The translations under genes were made by a program, and so were the position numbers. A stretch of DNA of 64,000 nt from assembly GCA_017470605.1 (NCBI GenBank), contig JAFUYH010000013.1:124001-188000 (forward strand). Direction: 5' to 3'. The notes beneath the pieces are model-generated. The model did not search any database and was not told the origin of the DNA. It saw nothing but the letters and a program-made list of their open reading frames with translations. Of this stretch, positions 58,437 through 64,000 are shown piece after piece. Source of the DNA: Treponema sp. (GTDB taxonomy: Bacteria; Spirochaetota; Spirochaetia; Treponematales; Treponemataceae). The stretch's first letter is position 1; each line of letters opens with the position of its first letter.

Positions 58437-59042
58437 TCACCTTCCATTTTCAGAAGGTGGTACAACTAATGGGATAAAATTTTTTTCCTCACTATCTGCT
58501 GTAGATATTAATGAAAATTCAAAAAAATTCTTTTTAGTATTATCAAATATAGGATAATCAGTGTTATTTTTATTAACAAAGATTGTAATATCATTGTTTT
58601 CCAAATGTTTAACATTCAAATAGATTTTTTCATTTTTAGAATCTTCTTTATAAAATGATGAATTGTCCAAATTTCCATCTGAATTTACAGAATTGTTAAA
58701 TCCAATAGATTTTAAAAATTCTTGTTGGTTTTCTGTAAATTCAATTTTTCTATCATTTATATTAAAATTTGGAGTTCTTTTATTGACAATATCTTCTTTT
58801 TGAATTACATTTAAAGAGCCTTGAGTAGTCAACCGTGAGGGTAATGGTAACCCTCGTTCGCTTGTCCATTCAAGGCTTTTTTGTTTATTCTGATAAAGAA
58901 GATTTCCCAATTTTATTTGTTCGATAAACCATTCATTTTCATCTACTGCTTCTGTTAGAACTGTGTAAGAATCATTACGAGAAGCAGATTTAAAAACCAT
59001 ACTTGCGAATAATATAAAGAAATATCGTAAAGGTAAATTCAC
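58437..59042 (-). CDS. Unknown AT-rich orphan protein
   Basis: 201 residues if started at 59042; the first 15-20 residues overlap an XRE remnant on the other strand, so a later start (MVFKSASRNDSYTVLTEAVD) is possible. Asn, Lys, Phe and Ser dominate, with a C-terminal half of repeated strands (KIYLNVKHLENNDITIFVNK, NTKKNFFEFSLISTADSEEK). No domain is recognised. A palindromic repeat (58818-58876) is read in frame as SLEWTSERGLPLPSRLTTQG. Base composition differs from the core genes, suggesting transfer. Confidence 0.5.
   Translation of the reverse strand: MNLPLRYFFILFASMVFKSASRNDSYTVLTEAVDENEWFIEQIKLGNLLYQNKQKSLEWTSERGLPLPSRLTTQGSLNVIQKEDIVNKRTPNFNINDRKIEFTENQQEFLKSIGFNNSVNSDGNLDNSSFYKEDSKNEKIYLNVKHLENNDITIFVNKNNTDYPIFDNTKKNFFEFSLISTADSEEKNFIPLVVPPSENGR
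58818..58876. repeat. Palindromic repeat inside the orphan gene
   Basis: Outer arms GCCTTGA (58818-58824) / TCAAGGC (58870-58876), extended by A/T pairs, with nested GAGGGT (58837-58842) / ACCCTC (58850-58855). Read in frame within the orphan protein. Confidence 0.65.
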
Positions 59043-59154
59043 ACAAGAATCTCTGGCGGAGGCTGCTGGCGTCTCTTCACAAAATATTAATGATATCGAA
59101 GGGAAAAATGGAATAGTTATTTCTTTACAGATATTTCCTCTATATCCTTATTGA
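58969..59154 (+). pseudogene. Remnant of an XRE-type regulator
   Basis: An open frame without a start codon reads ESLREADLKTILANNIKKYR, KGKFTQESLAEAAGVSSQNI, NDIEGKNGIV, then diverges and stops. The middle is a clear XRE helix-turn-helix (TQESLAEAAGVSSQNINDIE). The first helix is short and the expected third-to-fifth helices are absent, so the gene is truncated at both ends. It overlaps the 5' end of the orphan gene on the minus strand. Confidence 0.7.
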
Positions 59155-59192
59155 ATTTTTTATAAATCTCTGATAAATTATAAAAGCATTTC

Positions 59193-59265
59193 GGGCCATT
59201 AGCTCAGCGGTTAGAGCAGAGGACTCATAATCCTTTGGTCCTTAGTTCAAATCTAAGATGGCCCA
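59193..59265 (+). tRNA. tRNA with CAT anticodon (elongator Met, or lysidine-type Ile)
   Basis: Acceptor GGGCCAT / ATGGCCC, D stem GCTC / GAGC with GG, anticodon stem GAGGA / TCCTT with loop CTCATAA (anticodon at 59226-59228), T arm CTTAG-TTCAAAT-CTAAG, discriminator A. G1-C72 is paired and the three G-C pairs of initiators are absent, so it is not tRNA-fMet. Met and Ile-CAT cannot be separated by eye. CCA is not encoded. Confidence 0.93.
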
Positions 59266-59271
59266 TGTGTA

Positions 59272-59309
59272 GAAGCCAGATTGTGAGCAGTGCGGAGCAA
59301 TCTGGCTTC
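59272..59309 (+). terminator. Hairpin just after tRNA-CAT
   Basis: GAAGCCAGATTG / CAATCTGGCTTC, 12 perfect pairs around 14 nt, only 6 nt after the tRNA. Few T follow, so it may be a processing stem rather than a full terminator. Confidence 0.6.
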
Positions 59310-59349
59310 GGTGTTTAACAGAAAACTTCTGAAAGAAGTTATCTTACTT

Positions 59350-59381
59350 CCCATTTTGCGAATGCAGAATGGGATTTTTTT
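59350..59381 (+). terminator. Terminator of the tRNA-CAT transcript
   Basis: CCCATTTTGC-GAAT-GCAGAATGGG (one G-T pair), then A and seven T, running to the galE stop on the other strand. Confidence 0.88.
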
Positions 59382-60339
59382 ATTTATAAACTTCCCATGT
59401 TGTTTTTACCAGGGTGTCAACATCACTGTACTTTGGCTCCCAGCCAATCAGCTCTTTTGCCAGCTTTGAAGTTGTGTACAGGCAGGCAGGGTCGCCAGGA
59501 CGACGTGGAACATCTTCTGCAGGAATTGGCTTGCCGGTAATTTTGCGGGCTGCGTCGATAATTTCCTTTACAGTAGTTCCCTTTTCTGTTCCCAGATTCA
59601 GTTTCAAACTCTTATTATTCTTGGCAATATAGTCCAAAGACATAACATGAGCGCGGGCAAGGTCTGTAACGTGAACATAGTCACGGATACAAGTTCCATC
59701 GCGGGTATCATAATCGTTTCCAAAAACCTTAAGTTCACGCTGACCAAGAGCGGCTTCCATTACGCGAGGCAAAAGGTTTTCAGGCTTCTGTTCAAGTCCG
59801 CGGATTTCTCCATCAGGGTCATAACCTGCAGCGTTAAAATAACGCAAAGCGGCAAACTTGAGGCCTTTAAGCTGGTCATACCAGTCCATGAACTCTTCTA
59901 TCTTGAGTTTTGTAAAGCCGTAGTAGTTGATAGGCTTCTGAGGATGATTTTCGTCCATCGGAAGATACTGAGGCTCACCAAAAGTTGCGGCAGAAGAAGA
60001 GAAAATCATAATCTTGCAGTTATGCTTTACAGCCGCATTCATGATATTCAGAGTGCCGGTGATATTGTTGATGGAATATTTTTCCGGGGCAAGCATAGAT
60101 TCGCCGGCGGCCTTAAATGCAGCCAGATGAACAAAAGCATCAAAACCGCGCTCAAAAGCCTGATCCAAATCACGCTCAATCAGGATATTTCCGTAGATAA
60201 AATCATTTTTAGGAAAAAGATTGCAGCGAAGGCCGCTGGAAAGGTTATCAAATACTGTTACCTCGTGACCTGCCTTCATCATCTCTTTTACAACGTGGCT
60301 TCCTATATAACCTGCGCCACCAATTACTAAAACTTTCAT
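59380..60339 (-). CDS. galE: UDP-glucose 4-epimerase
   Basis: 319 residues. NAD-dependent SDR enzyme interconverting UDP-glucose and UDP-galactose. Motifs: the NAD loop VIGGAGYIGSHVVKEM, VHLAAFKAAGESMLAPEKY, SSSAATFGEP and the catalytic Tyr-Lys YYGFTKLKIEE, then RYFNAAGYDPDGEIRG and DGTCIRDYVHVTDLA. The catalytic Ser is in SSSAAT. It lies 19 nt downstream of the lipoprotein gene on the minus strand, with AAGGAGG before the ATG. Confidence 0.96.
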   Translation of the reverse strand: MKVLVIGGAGYIGSHVVKEMMKAGHEVTVFDNLSSGLRCNLFPKNDFIYGNILIERDLDQAFERGFDAFVHLAAFKAAGESMLAPEKYSINNITGTLNIMNAAVKHNCKIMIFSSSAATFGEPQYLPMDENHPQKPINYYGFTKLKIEEFMDWYDQLKGLKFAALRYFNAAGYDPDGEIRGLEQKPENLLPRVMEAALGQRELKVFGNDYDTRDGTCIRDYVHVTDLARAHVMSLDYIAKNNKSLKLNLGTEKGTTVKEIIDAARKITGKPIPAEDVPRRPGDPACLYTTSKLAKELIGWEPKYSDVDTLVKTTWEVYK

Positions 60340-60358
60340 TAAAAAGCCTCCTTAAAAT

Positions 60359-60760
60359 CTATTTAGAATAAACTGCGACCGCAATATAAGGTTTGCCGTC
60401 ATTACTTGCAGCAAGCCTTACCCAAAAAGTATCTAAAAGCTCAAAATCTTCCGGCACTTCAATTTCTGCCAGAGATTCTTCTGCCTGGTCAATATTCATA
60501 CCTGCAGCAGACGCAACAAAAAATTCCGCCGCTTCCTTCTCTGGAAAAGACTTTTTTACAAGCGGAGTTTTCCCCTCAACAGCGGCTTCTACCCATTGCG
60601 GAATCTGCTGACCAAAACCCATGTATTTCCAGTCATCATATCGTAACTTTTTTTCTGATTGTTTTTTTTCATTATATACACCATCTGATGGAACAGAGGC
60701 ACATCCTGCAAGAATACATATAAAAATGCAGAACAGGATGAAGAAATATGCTCTTTTCAT
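60359..60760 (-). CDS. Small lipoprotein, unknown function
   Basis: 133 residues. Signal peptide with lipobox CILAGC (MKRAYFFILFCIFICILAGC). The mature part has WKYMGFGQQIPQWVEAAVEG and EDFELLDTFWVRLAASNDGK, a single compact domain without a known name; similar small lipoproteins occur in treponemes. First gene of a likely operon with galE. Its promoter -10 ends 6 nt before the ATG, and no RBS is visible apart from AAGG within those 6 nt. Confidence 0.75.
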   Translation of the reverse strand: MKRAYFFILFCIFICILAGCASVPSDGVYNEKKQSEKKLRYDDWKYMGFGQQIPQWVEAAVEGKTPLVKKSFPEKEAAEFFVASAAGMNIDQAEESLAEIEVPEDFELLDTFWVRLAASNDGKPYIAVAVYSK

Positions 60761-60766
60761 TACCTT

Positions 60767-60795
60767 ATTCTATCAAATAAAAAGTCTTATGACAA
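60767..60795 (-). promoter_or_regulatory. Promoter of the 60.4-kb lipoprotein gene
   Basis: Minus strand: TTGTCA (60795-60790), 17-nt spacer, TAGAAT (60772-60767), then 6 nt to the ATG at 60760. Confidence 0.7.
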
Positions 60796-60804
60796 ATGGT
60801 GTTA

Positions 60805-60833
60805 TTGAAAACGATAGGTTTTTGGAGTAAACT
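60805..60833 (+). promoter_or_regulatory. Promoter of the 60.8-kb lipoprotein gene
   Basis: TTGAAA (60805-60810), 17-nt spacer, TAAACT (60828-60833). The ATG at 60843 is 9 nt after the -10. It is divergent from the previous promoter, only ten bases apart. Confidence 0.5.
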
Positions 60834-60842
60834 GCAAGCACT

Positions 60843-61241
60843 ATGAAAAAAACAGCTACAATTATTTCGATTCTGGGGATTATGATTTTTATCTCCTCAT
60901 GCAACACAATAAAGTATATTCCGGAAGACAAAACTCCTGCCCAGATTATCCAGATGGGACAGAATGCGTCTACTGCAACAGCTTACAAATCTGCAATTTA
61001 CTGTTATGAAACTGTCATAGAAAGATTCGGAAGCAATCCTGCAATTTTGACAGAAGCACAATATGAAATTGGCTATGTATATCTTAAGCAGAAAAAATAT
61101 GACAAGGCCTATACTGCATTTACAGACCTGCTTCAGCTTTATGATACAATGGGCTCTTCTGTTCCACCTGCCTACAAAAAACTTGCAGAAATCGGAATAG
61201 AAAAAATTCCAGCCCGCTATAAAAAAGCACAGGCTGAGTAA
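60843..61241 (+). CDS. Small TPR-type lipoprotein
   Basis: 132 residues. Signal peptide with lipobox IFISSC (Cys at ~20). The mature part is helical, with tetratricopeptide-like pairs: TATAYKSAIYCYETVIERFG, EAQYEIGYVYLKQKKYDKAY and TAFTDLLQLY. The layout recalls the YfiO/BamD or tol-pal TPR proteins, but is much shorter. Probably a periplasmic scaffold. Divergent from the 60.4-kb lipoprotein gene. Confidence 0.8.
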   Translation: MKKTATIISILGIMIFISSCNTIKYIPEDKTPAQIIQMGQNASTATAYKSAIYCYETVIERFGSNPAILTEAQYEIGYVYLKQKKYDKAYTAFTDLLQLYDTMGSSVPPAYKKLAEIGIEKIPARYKKAQAE

Positions 61242-61251
61242 GTTTCTGCCA

Positions 61252-62601
61252 TTAATCTTTTGGCAGAAGAATTGAATGAATTCTTATGCCCTTTGATGAA
61301 GCAATGCCCATAACATATTCTTTTGAATATTTTCCGCTGTTTCGGGGAACAGGATGCGGTTCTGCATCTCCAATCAGGATAATCTGCTTTACAGCATCTG
61401 CTCTCCAACTGTAAAAAGCACAGGAAGCATAAATTGCTTCATAAACTGCTTCAGGCACATCGCCGCCTTCTTTTCCATTTATCCTGATGGCATTCAGATT
61501 TTTATTAAAACTGTTCAGATTTGTTGTAAAAGTATATAATTTTACAGGCAGTTCCATATAACGGAAAGTATCTCCATAATCACGATAGAAAAGAAGACCG
61601 AACCTTGCCCCCTGAACTCCCTTGAATTTTTCAATAAGGACAGGAATCAAATCACTTTTAAGTTTATCTATATCATTTTTCATGCTGCCTGTTGCGTCAA
61701 TTGCAAAAACGACATCAAGATTTTCTTTATTATCTATTCCGTCCAGAATATCACAAATATCATCCACCAGGTCTACTTCACCTTTTGAATAAATCATATC
61801 TTCTGATATTTCCTTAAATTTATCACTCGCAATAGGATTGTAATCATCAACAAGAATCGTCTCTTCCGGCTCAGGCTCTGGTTCGGGTTCAGGCTCCGGC
61901 ATAACTTCCGGCTCCGGCTCTGGTTCAGGAAGAGGCAGGTCTATAAAATTATCTTCAAGAGGTGGTAATTCTTCAGGCTTTGGCTCTTCAACAACAGGCT
62001 TCTTTACAGGGCGTCTTTTTACCTTCAAATCAAACATAAAGGGACTGTCCATAAAATCCCCGCTGTAATCTCCGTAAGGCTTTGCAAAGGAACGGATGTT
62101 AATAAAAGTGCCCTTTCCAATTGTCACTTCACCATAGCGGCTCCATTCATGCCCGTATTCAATTACTTCCGGAATATAGATATGAAAGGCCGGGCCAAAA
62201 AAATCAGTTTCTTCAACCGTAGAATCTATAAGACTGTATTTTGCAGTATCAGAATTAAGGGGCTTTCCATCCAGATACCTGATTTCATCACCATTTACAG
62301 GGTTATATTCTTTTGCGCGATAGGCAAAACTGTCATTTACTCCAGAAGGATCTTTTGCAGTTTCTGTAAGCATTACGGAATTTACATTCGGACGCTTTCT
62401 TACATAAAGATGATAGCCGCCCTTTTCCGAATCTTTTTCAGGAATGATTCTGACGTCTTCGGCTTTTATCCTAAGTTTTTGCTGGGTTTCGCTGTAAACT
62501 GTGAACTGAGAAGCATTTTCTGTCTGAGCAAAAAGACAAGAACTTGCAGCAGTAAAAATCAATAAAAAAAACTGGCTGACTTTTTTACTCTCTTTTTTCA
62601 T
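61252..62601 (-). CDS. Secreted protein with C-terminal von Willebrand factor A domain
   Basis: 449 residues. A signal peptide (residues 1-~26, ending SSCLFAQ) is followed by an N-terminal beta-rich part with VRKRPNVNSVMLTETAKD and EVIEYGHEWSRYGEVTIGKG. A linker of Pro-Glu repeats (PEPEPEPEPEEE type, ~225-250) leads to a VWA domain from ~295: LDVVFAIDATGSMKNDIDKL, whose DxTGS is a MIDAS motif, then FGLLFYRDYGD and KEGGDVPEAVYEAIYASCAF. VWA domains bind metal and protein partners. It may be a periplasmic or surface sensor. RBS AAGGA. Confidence 0.85.
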   Translation of the reverse strand: MKKESKKVSQFFLLIFTAASSCLFAQTENASQFTVYSETQQKLRIKAEDVRIIPEKDSEKGGYHLYVRKRPNVNSVMLTETAKDPSGVNDSFAYRAKEYNPVNGDEIRYLDGKPLNSDTAKYSLIDSTVEETDFFGPAFHIYIPEVIEYGHEWSRYGEVTIGKGTFINIRSFAKPYGDYSGDFMDSPFMFDLKVKRRPVKKPVVEEPKPEELPPLEDNFIDLPLPEPEPEPEVMPEPEPEPEPEPEETILVDDYNPIASDKFKEISEDMIYSKGEVDLVDDICDILDGIDNKENLDVVFAIDATGSMKNDIDKLKSDLIPVLIEKFKGVQGARFGLLFYRDYGDTFRYMELPVKLYTFTTNLNSFNKNLNAIRINGKEGGDVPEAVYEAIYASCAFYSWRADAVKQIILIGDAEPHPVPRNSGKYSKEYVMGIASSKGIRIHSILLPKD

Positions 62602-62706
62602 AAAAATTTAATTCCTTTTTCGTAATTGTATAATATATTATCGACTAGACAAATCAAAAAATTGATTTATAATATAGAAATAAAAAAAGAAATAAATGGA
62701 CATCTG

Positions 62707-63849
62707 ATGGAAAATTCTGAAGATATGGAAAACACACTTTCAACTGCTTCTGTGGAACAAACAGCAGGAAATTCAGACTTACAGTTTGAAAATGTTGATA
62801 TAAACTCTTTTTTAGAAACTCAGGAAAAAAGTGAATATACTCCTAGTGAAAAGGTTGAAACATTCACTAAAAAACAGCTTGATTTATTAAATCAGGTTCT
62901 TCCTGTTATTGCCCGAACAGATAAAGAACACTACGAAATCTACATCAACAGAATTGCAGACCTGGAATCAATGGCAGCTTCAATAGCACGCTTTCCTTCC
63001 CTTTTGGAAAGACAGGAACTGGCTGGCGGAACCCGCACAAGGGCAACCCTTATTGAATCTATGATTAAGCACCATGATGATGGAGACAGGATTCTTCGGC
63101 TTCCTTCAAAGGCAGTTCTTGGAAAAAGTCTTCTGGTTGCAAAGACCCACACACTCTCAGATCTGGCAAAATTTACAAAGCATCTGGGCAGTGAATTTGA
63201 TTCACTTTCAAAAGCATTTGATACAGAAACAAACCTTTCCATGTTTTCACTGCTTGCAGAAGACGTTTACCTGAACCTTATTTCTGACAGTACACAGCCT
63301 ATTGAATTCCGCAGGGAATGGGCTCTTTCTCTCCTGCTGCTCTGGGAACACTGGAACGACCAGACCAGTGAAAATGTAGCACCGGTTCTTCAGTCTGTCT
63401 GGACAGCCCGCCGCCGTCTTGCGCCTGCTTTTGGTACAATGATGGGAACAAGCGAACTTCTGCTTATTTCCATGCAGATGGATGACCAGTGGATCAGCTT
63501 TATTAAGCAGAGAATGGGAGATGACGGAGTTTCACAGGCTATGGAAGAGTTCCTTTTTGGAATTTCTACAGAACAGATTCAAAATCTTAGAACAATATTA
63601 AAGACTCAGGGAATTCCGGCTATTGGGCGTGATGAAGTTTCCAAATTCTTAGGAGAACACGTAAAAGCCGATGCCGGTCTGGATTACAGAGACTTTTATT
63701 CTATGTATACAGTCCGCAGGGATAATGCCCGAGCACGAGCACGAATGAAACTTGAAGGGCCGCACAAAACTCTGGAAGATTACTTTATTCAGTTTGTAAC
63801 CGCCCTCAACAAGGAGAAACAAAACAATGACACCTTCGCAAAATCCTGA
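62707..63849 (+). CDS. Spirochaetal protein of unknown function
   Basis: 380 residues from ATG 62707, preceded by GGA at a normal distance; a TTG at 62626 in the same frame would read through a TATAAT and is rejected. No signal peptide. The acidic, Ser/Thr/Glu-rich N-terminus (MENSEDMENTLSTASVEQTA) leads to a largely helical body: EKVETFTKKQLDLLNQVLPV, ADLESMAASIARFPSLLERQ and IEFRREWALSLLLLWEHWND. No motif is recognised. The stop overlaps the next gene by 23 nt, so both are in one operon. Confidence 0.7.
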   Translation: MENSEDMENTLSTASVEQTAGNSDLQFENVDINSFLETQEKSEYTPSEKVETFTKKQLDLLNQVLPVIARTDKEHYEIYINRIADLESMAASIARFPSLLERQELAGGTRTRATLIESMIKHHDDGDRILRLPSKAVLGKSLLVAKTHTLSDLAKFTKHLGSEFDSLSKAFDTETNLSMFSLLAEDVYLNLISDSTQPIEFRREWALSLLLLWEHWNDQTSENVAPVLQSVWTARRRLAPAFGTMMGTSELLLISMQMDDQWISFIKQRMGDDGVSQAMEEFLFGISTEQIQNLRTILKTQGIPAIGRDEVSKFLGEHVKADAGLDYRDFYSMYTVRRDNARARARMKLEGPHKTLEDYFIQFVTALNKEKQNNDTFAKS

Positions 63850-64000
63850 GGAAACAAAACAGAAGAAAAAGCCCTACCATTTTGGTGAAAAACTTAGAGA
63901 AGTGAGAGAGCATAAAGGCTATACCCTGAAGGTTGTTGCCCAGAGGGCTGGCGTAAGCGAAAGCCTTGTTTCACAGATTGAAAGAAATCATGTTTCACCG
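63827..64000 (+). CDS. XRE-type regulator, N-terminal part (cut by window end)
   Basis: 58 residues visible. After a short basic leader (MTPSQNPEETKQKKKPYHFG) the helix-turn-helix starts: EKLREVREHKGYTLKVVAQR, AGVSESLVSQIERNHVSP. The wording resembles XRE regulators that carry a C-terminal cupin domain, but that part lies beyond the window. AAGGAG at 63811-63816 supports the start, inside the end of the upstream gene. Confidence 0.9.
   Translation, partial: MTPSQNPEETKQKKKPYHFGEKLREVREHKGYTLKVVAQRAGVSESLVSQIERNHVSP

Noticed and set aside
61860-61930. Short tandem repeat (CCGGCT/TTCAGG type) as a mobile element
   Set aside because: It is the coding repeat of the Pro-Glu linker in the VWA protein, explained by protein sequence.
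62626-62706. A TTG start at 62626 for the 62.7-kb gene
   Set aside because: Those codons read through a TATAAT-containing promoter-like region and have unlike composition; ATG 62707 has a better context.
1-64000. CRISPR arrays, rRNA genes, intact insertion sequences or prophage structural genes
   Set aside because: No regularly spaced repeats, no rRNA sequence, no transposase, integrase, terminase or capsid motifs were seen.

Overview
The window looks like the chromosome of a gut- or rumen-type Treponema (Spirochaetota). The evidence is a periplasmic-type flagellin (FlaB) behind a FliA-like promoter, a very long spirochaetal coiled-coil protein, CarD beside ispD/ispF, several small secreted beta-barrel-like proteins and lipoproteins, and plant-glycan enzymes (cellobiose phosphorylase, GH43). 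Base composition is moderate. Genes are dense and lie in short operons on both strands. There is no CRISPR array, rRNA operon or intact transposase gene.

Layout. 1-3.3 kb: LacI regulator (partial) and GH94 cellobiose phosphorylase. 3.3-4.9 kb: AT-rich scar (decayed ATPase gene, orphan fragment, XRE gene) ending at tRNA-Gly, which sits in the leader of leuS (5.1-7.6 kb). 7.8-14.5 kb: complete trp operon with two fusions (trpE-trpGD-trpCF-trpB-trpA) behind two operator-like dyads. 14.5-16.3 kb: folD-folE2 on the minus strand. 16.4-21 kb: envelope proteins and a RarA fusion. 21-24.4 kb: ilvB with a valine-rich leader peptide and attenuator, and an NFACT protein. 24.4-25.1 kb: a non-coding stretch holding two diverged copies of one complex secondary structure. 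25-32 kb: HAD phosphatase, 1,444-residue coiled-coil protein, carD-ispD-ispF. 32-38.8 kb: beta-barrel candidate, DEAD-box helicase, cell-wall proteins and unknowns. 38.8-43.7 kb: flaB with a structured leader, a STAS protein, and dnaX-ybaB-recR. 43.8-50.2 kb: membrane proteins, NIF3, lspA, mtnN-luxS and a DUF1538/P-II pair. 50.2-55.4 kb: ArsR-controlled Zn/Cd-type ATPase, rRNA/tRNA methyltransferase, HAD and PfkB proteins. 55.5-59.3 kb: GH43 and a second AT-rich scar (AAA/DUF4143 ATPase, broken brnT with intact brnA, orphan gene, XRE remnant) ending at tRNA-CAT. 59.4-64 kb: galE, lipoproteins, VWA protein, a spirochaetal unknown and an XRE regulator cut by the window end.

The most notable signals are regulatory or structural. 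(1) Two oppositely oriented ~150-nt copies of a branched structure at 24.5-24.9 kb differ in stem sequence but keep pairing through compensatory changes. (2) A classical ribosome-mediated attenuator precedes ilvB. (3) Many genes have a good -35/-10 pair with 17-nt spacing whose -10 ends only 6-12 nt before the start codon, which suggests leaderless or nearly leaderless mRNAs. (4) Palindromic elements are inserted in frame inside protein genes (folE2, a DEAD-box helicase, an orphan gene). (5) A potential pseudoknot lies inside a 19-bp stem at 36.45-36.58 kb.

All functional calls come from reading motifs by eye. No database search or folding program was run.
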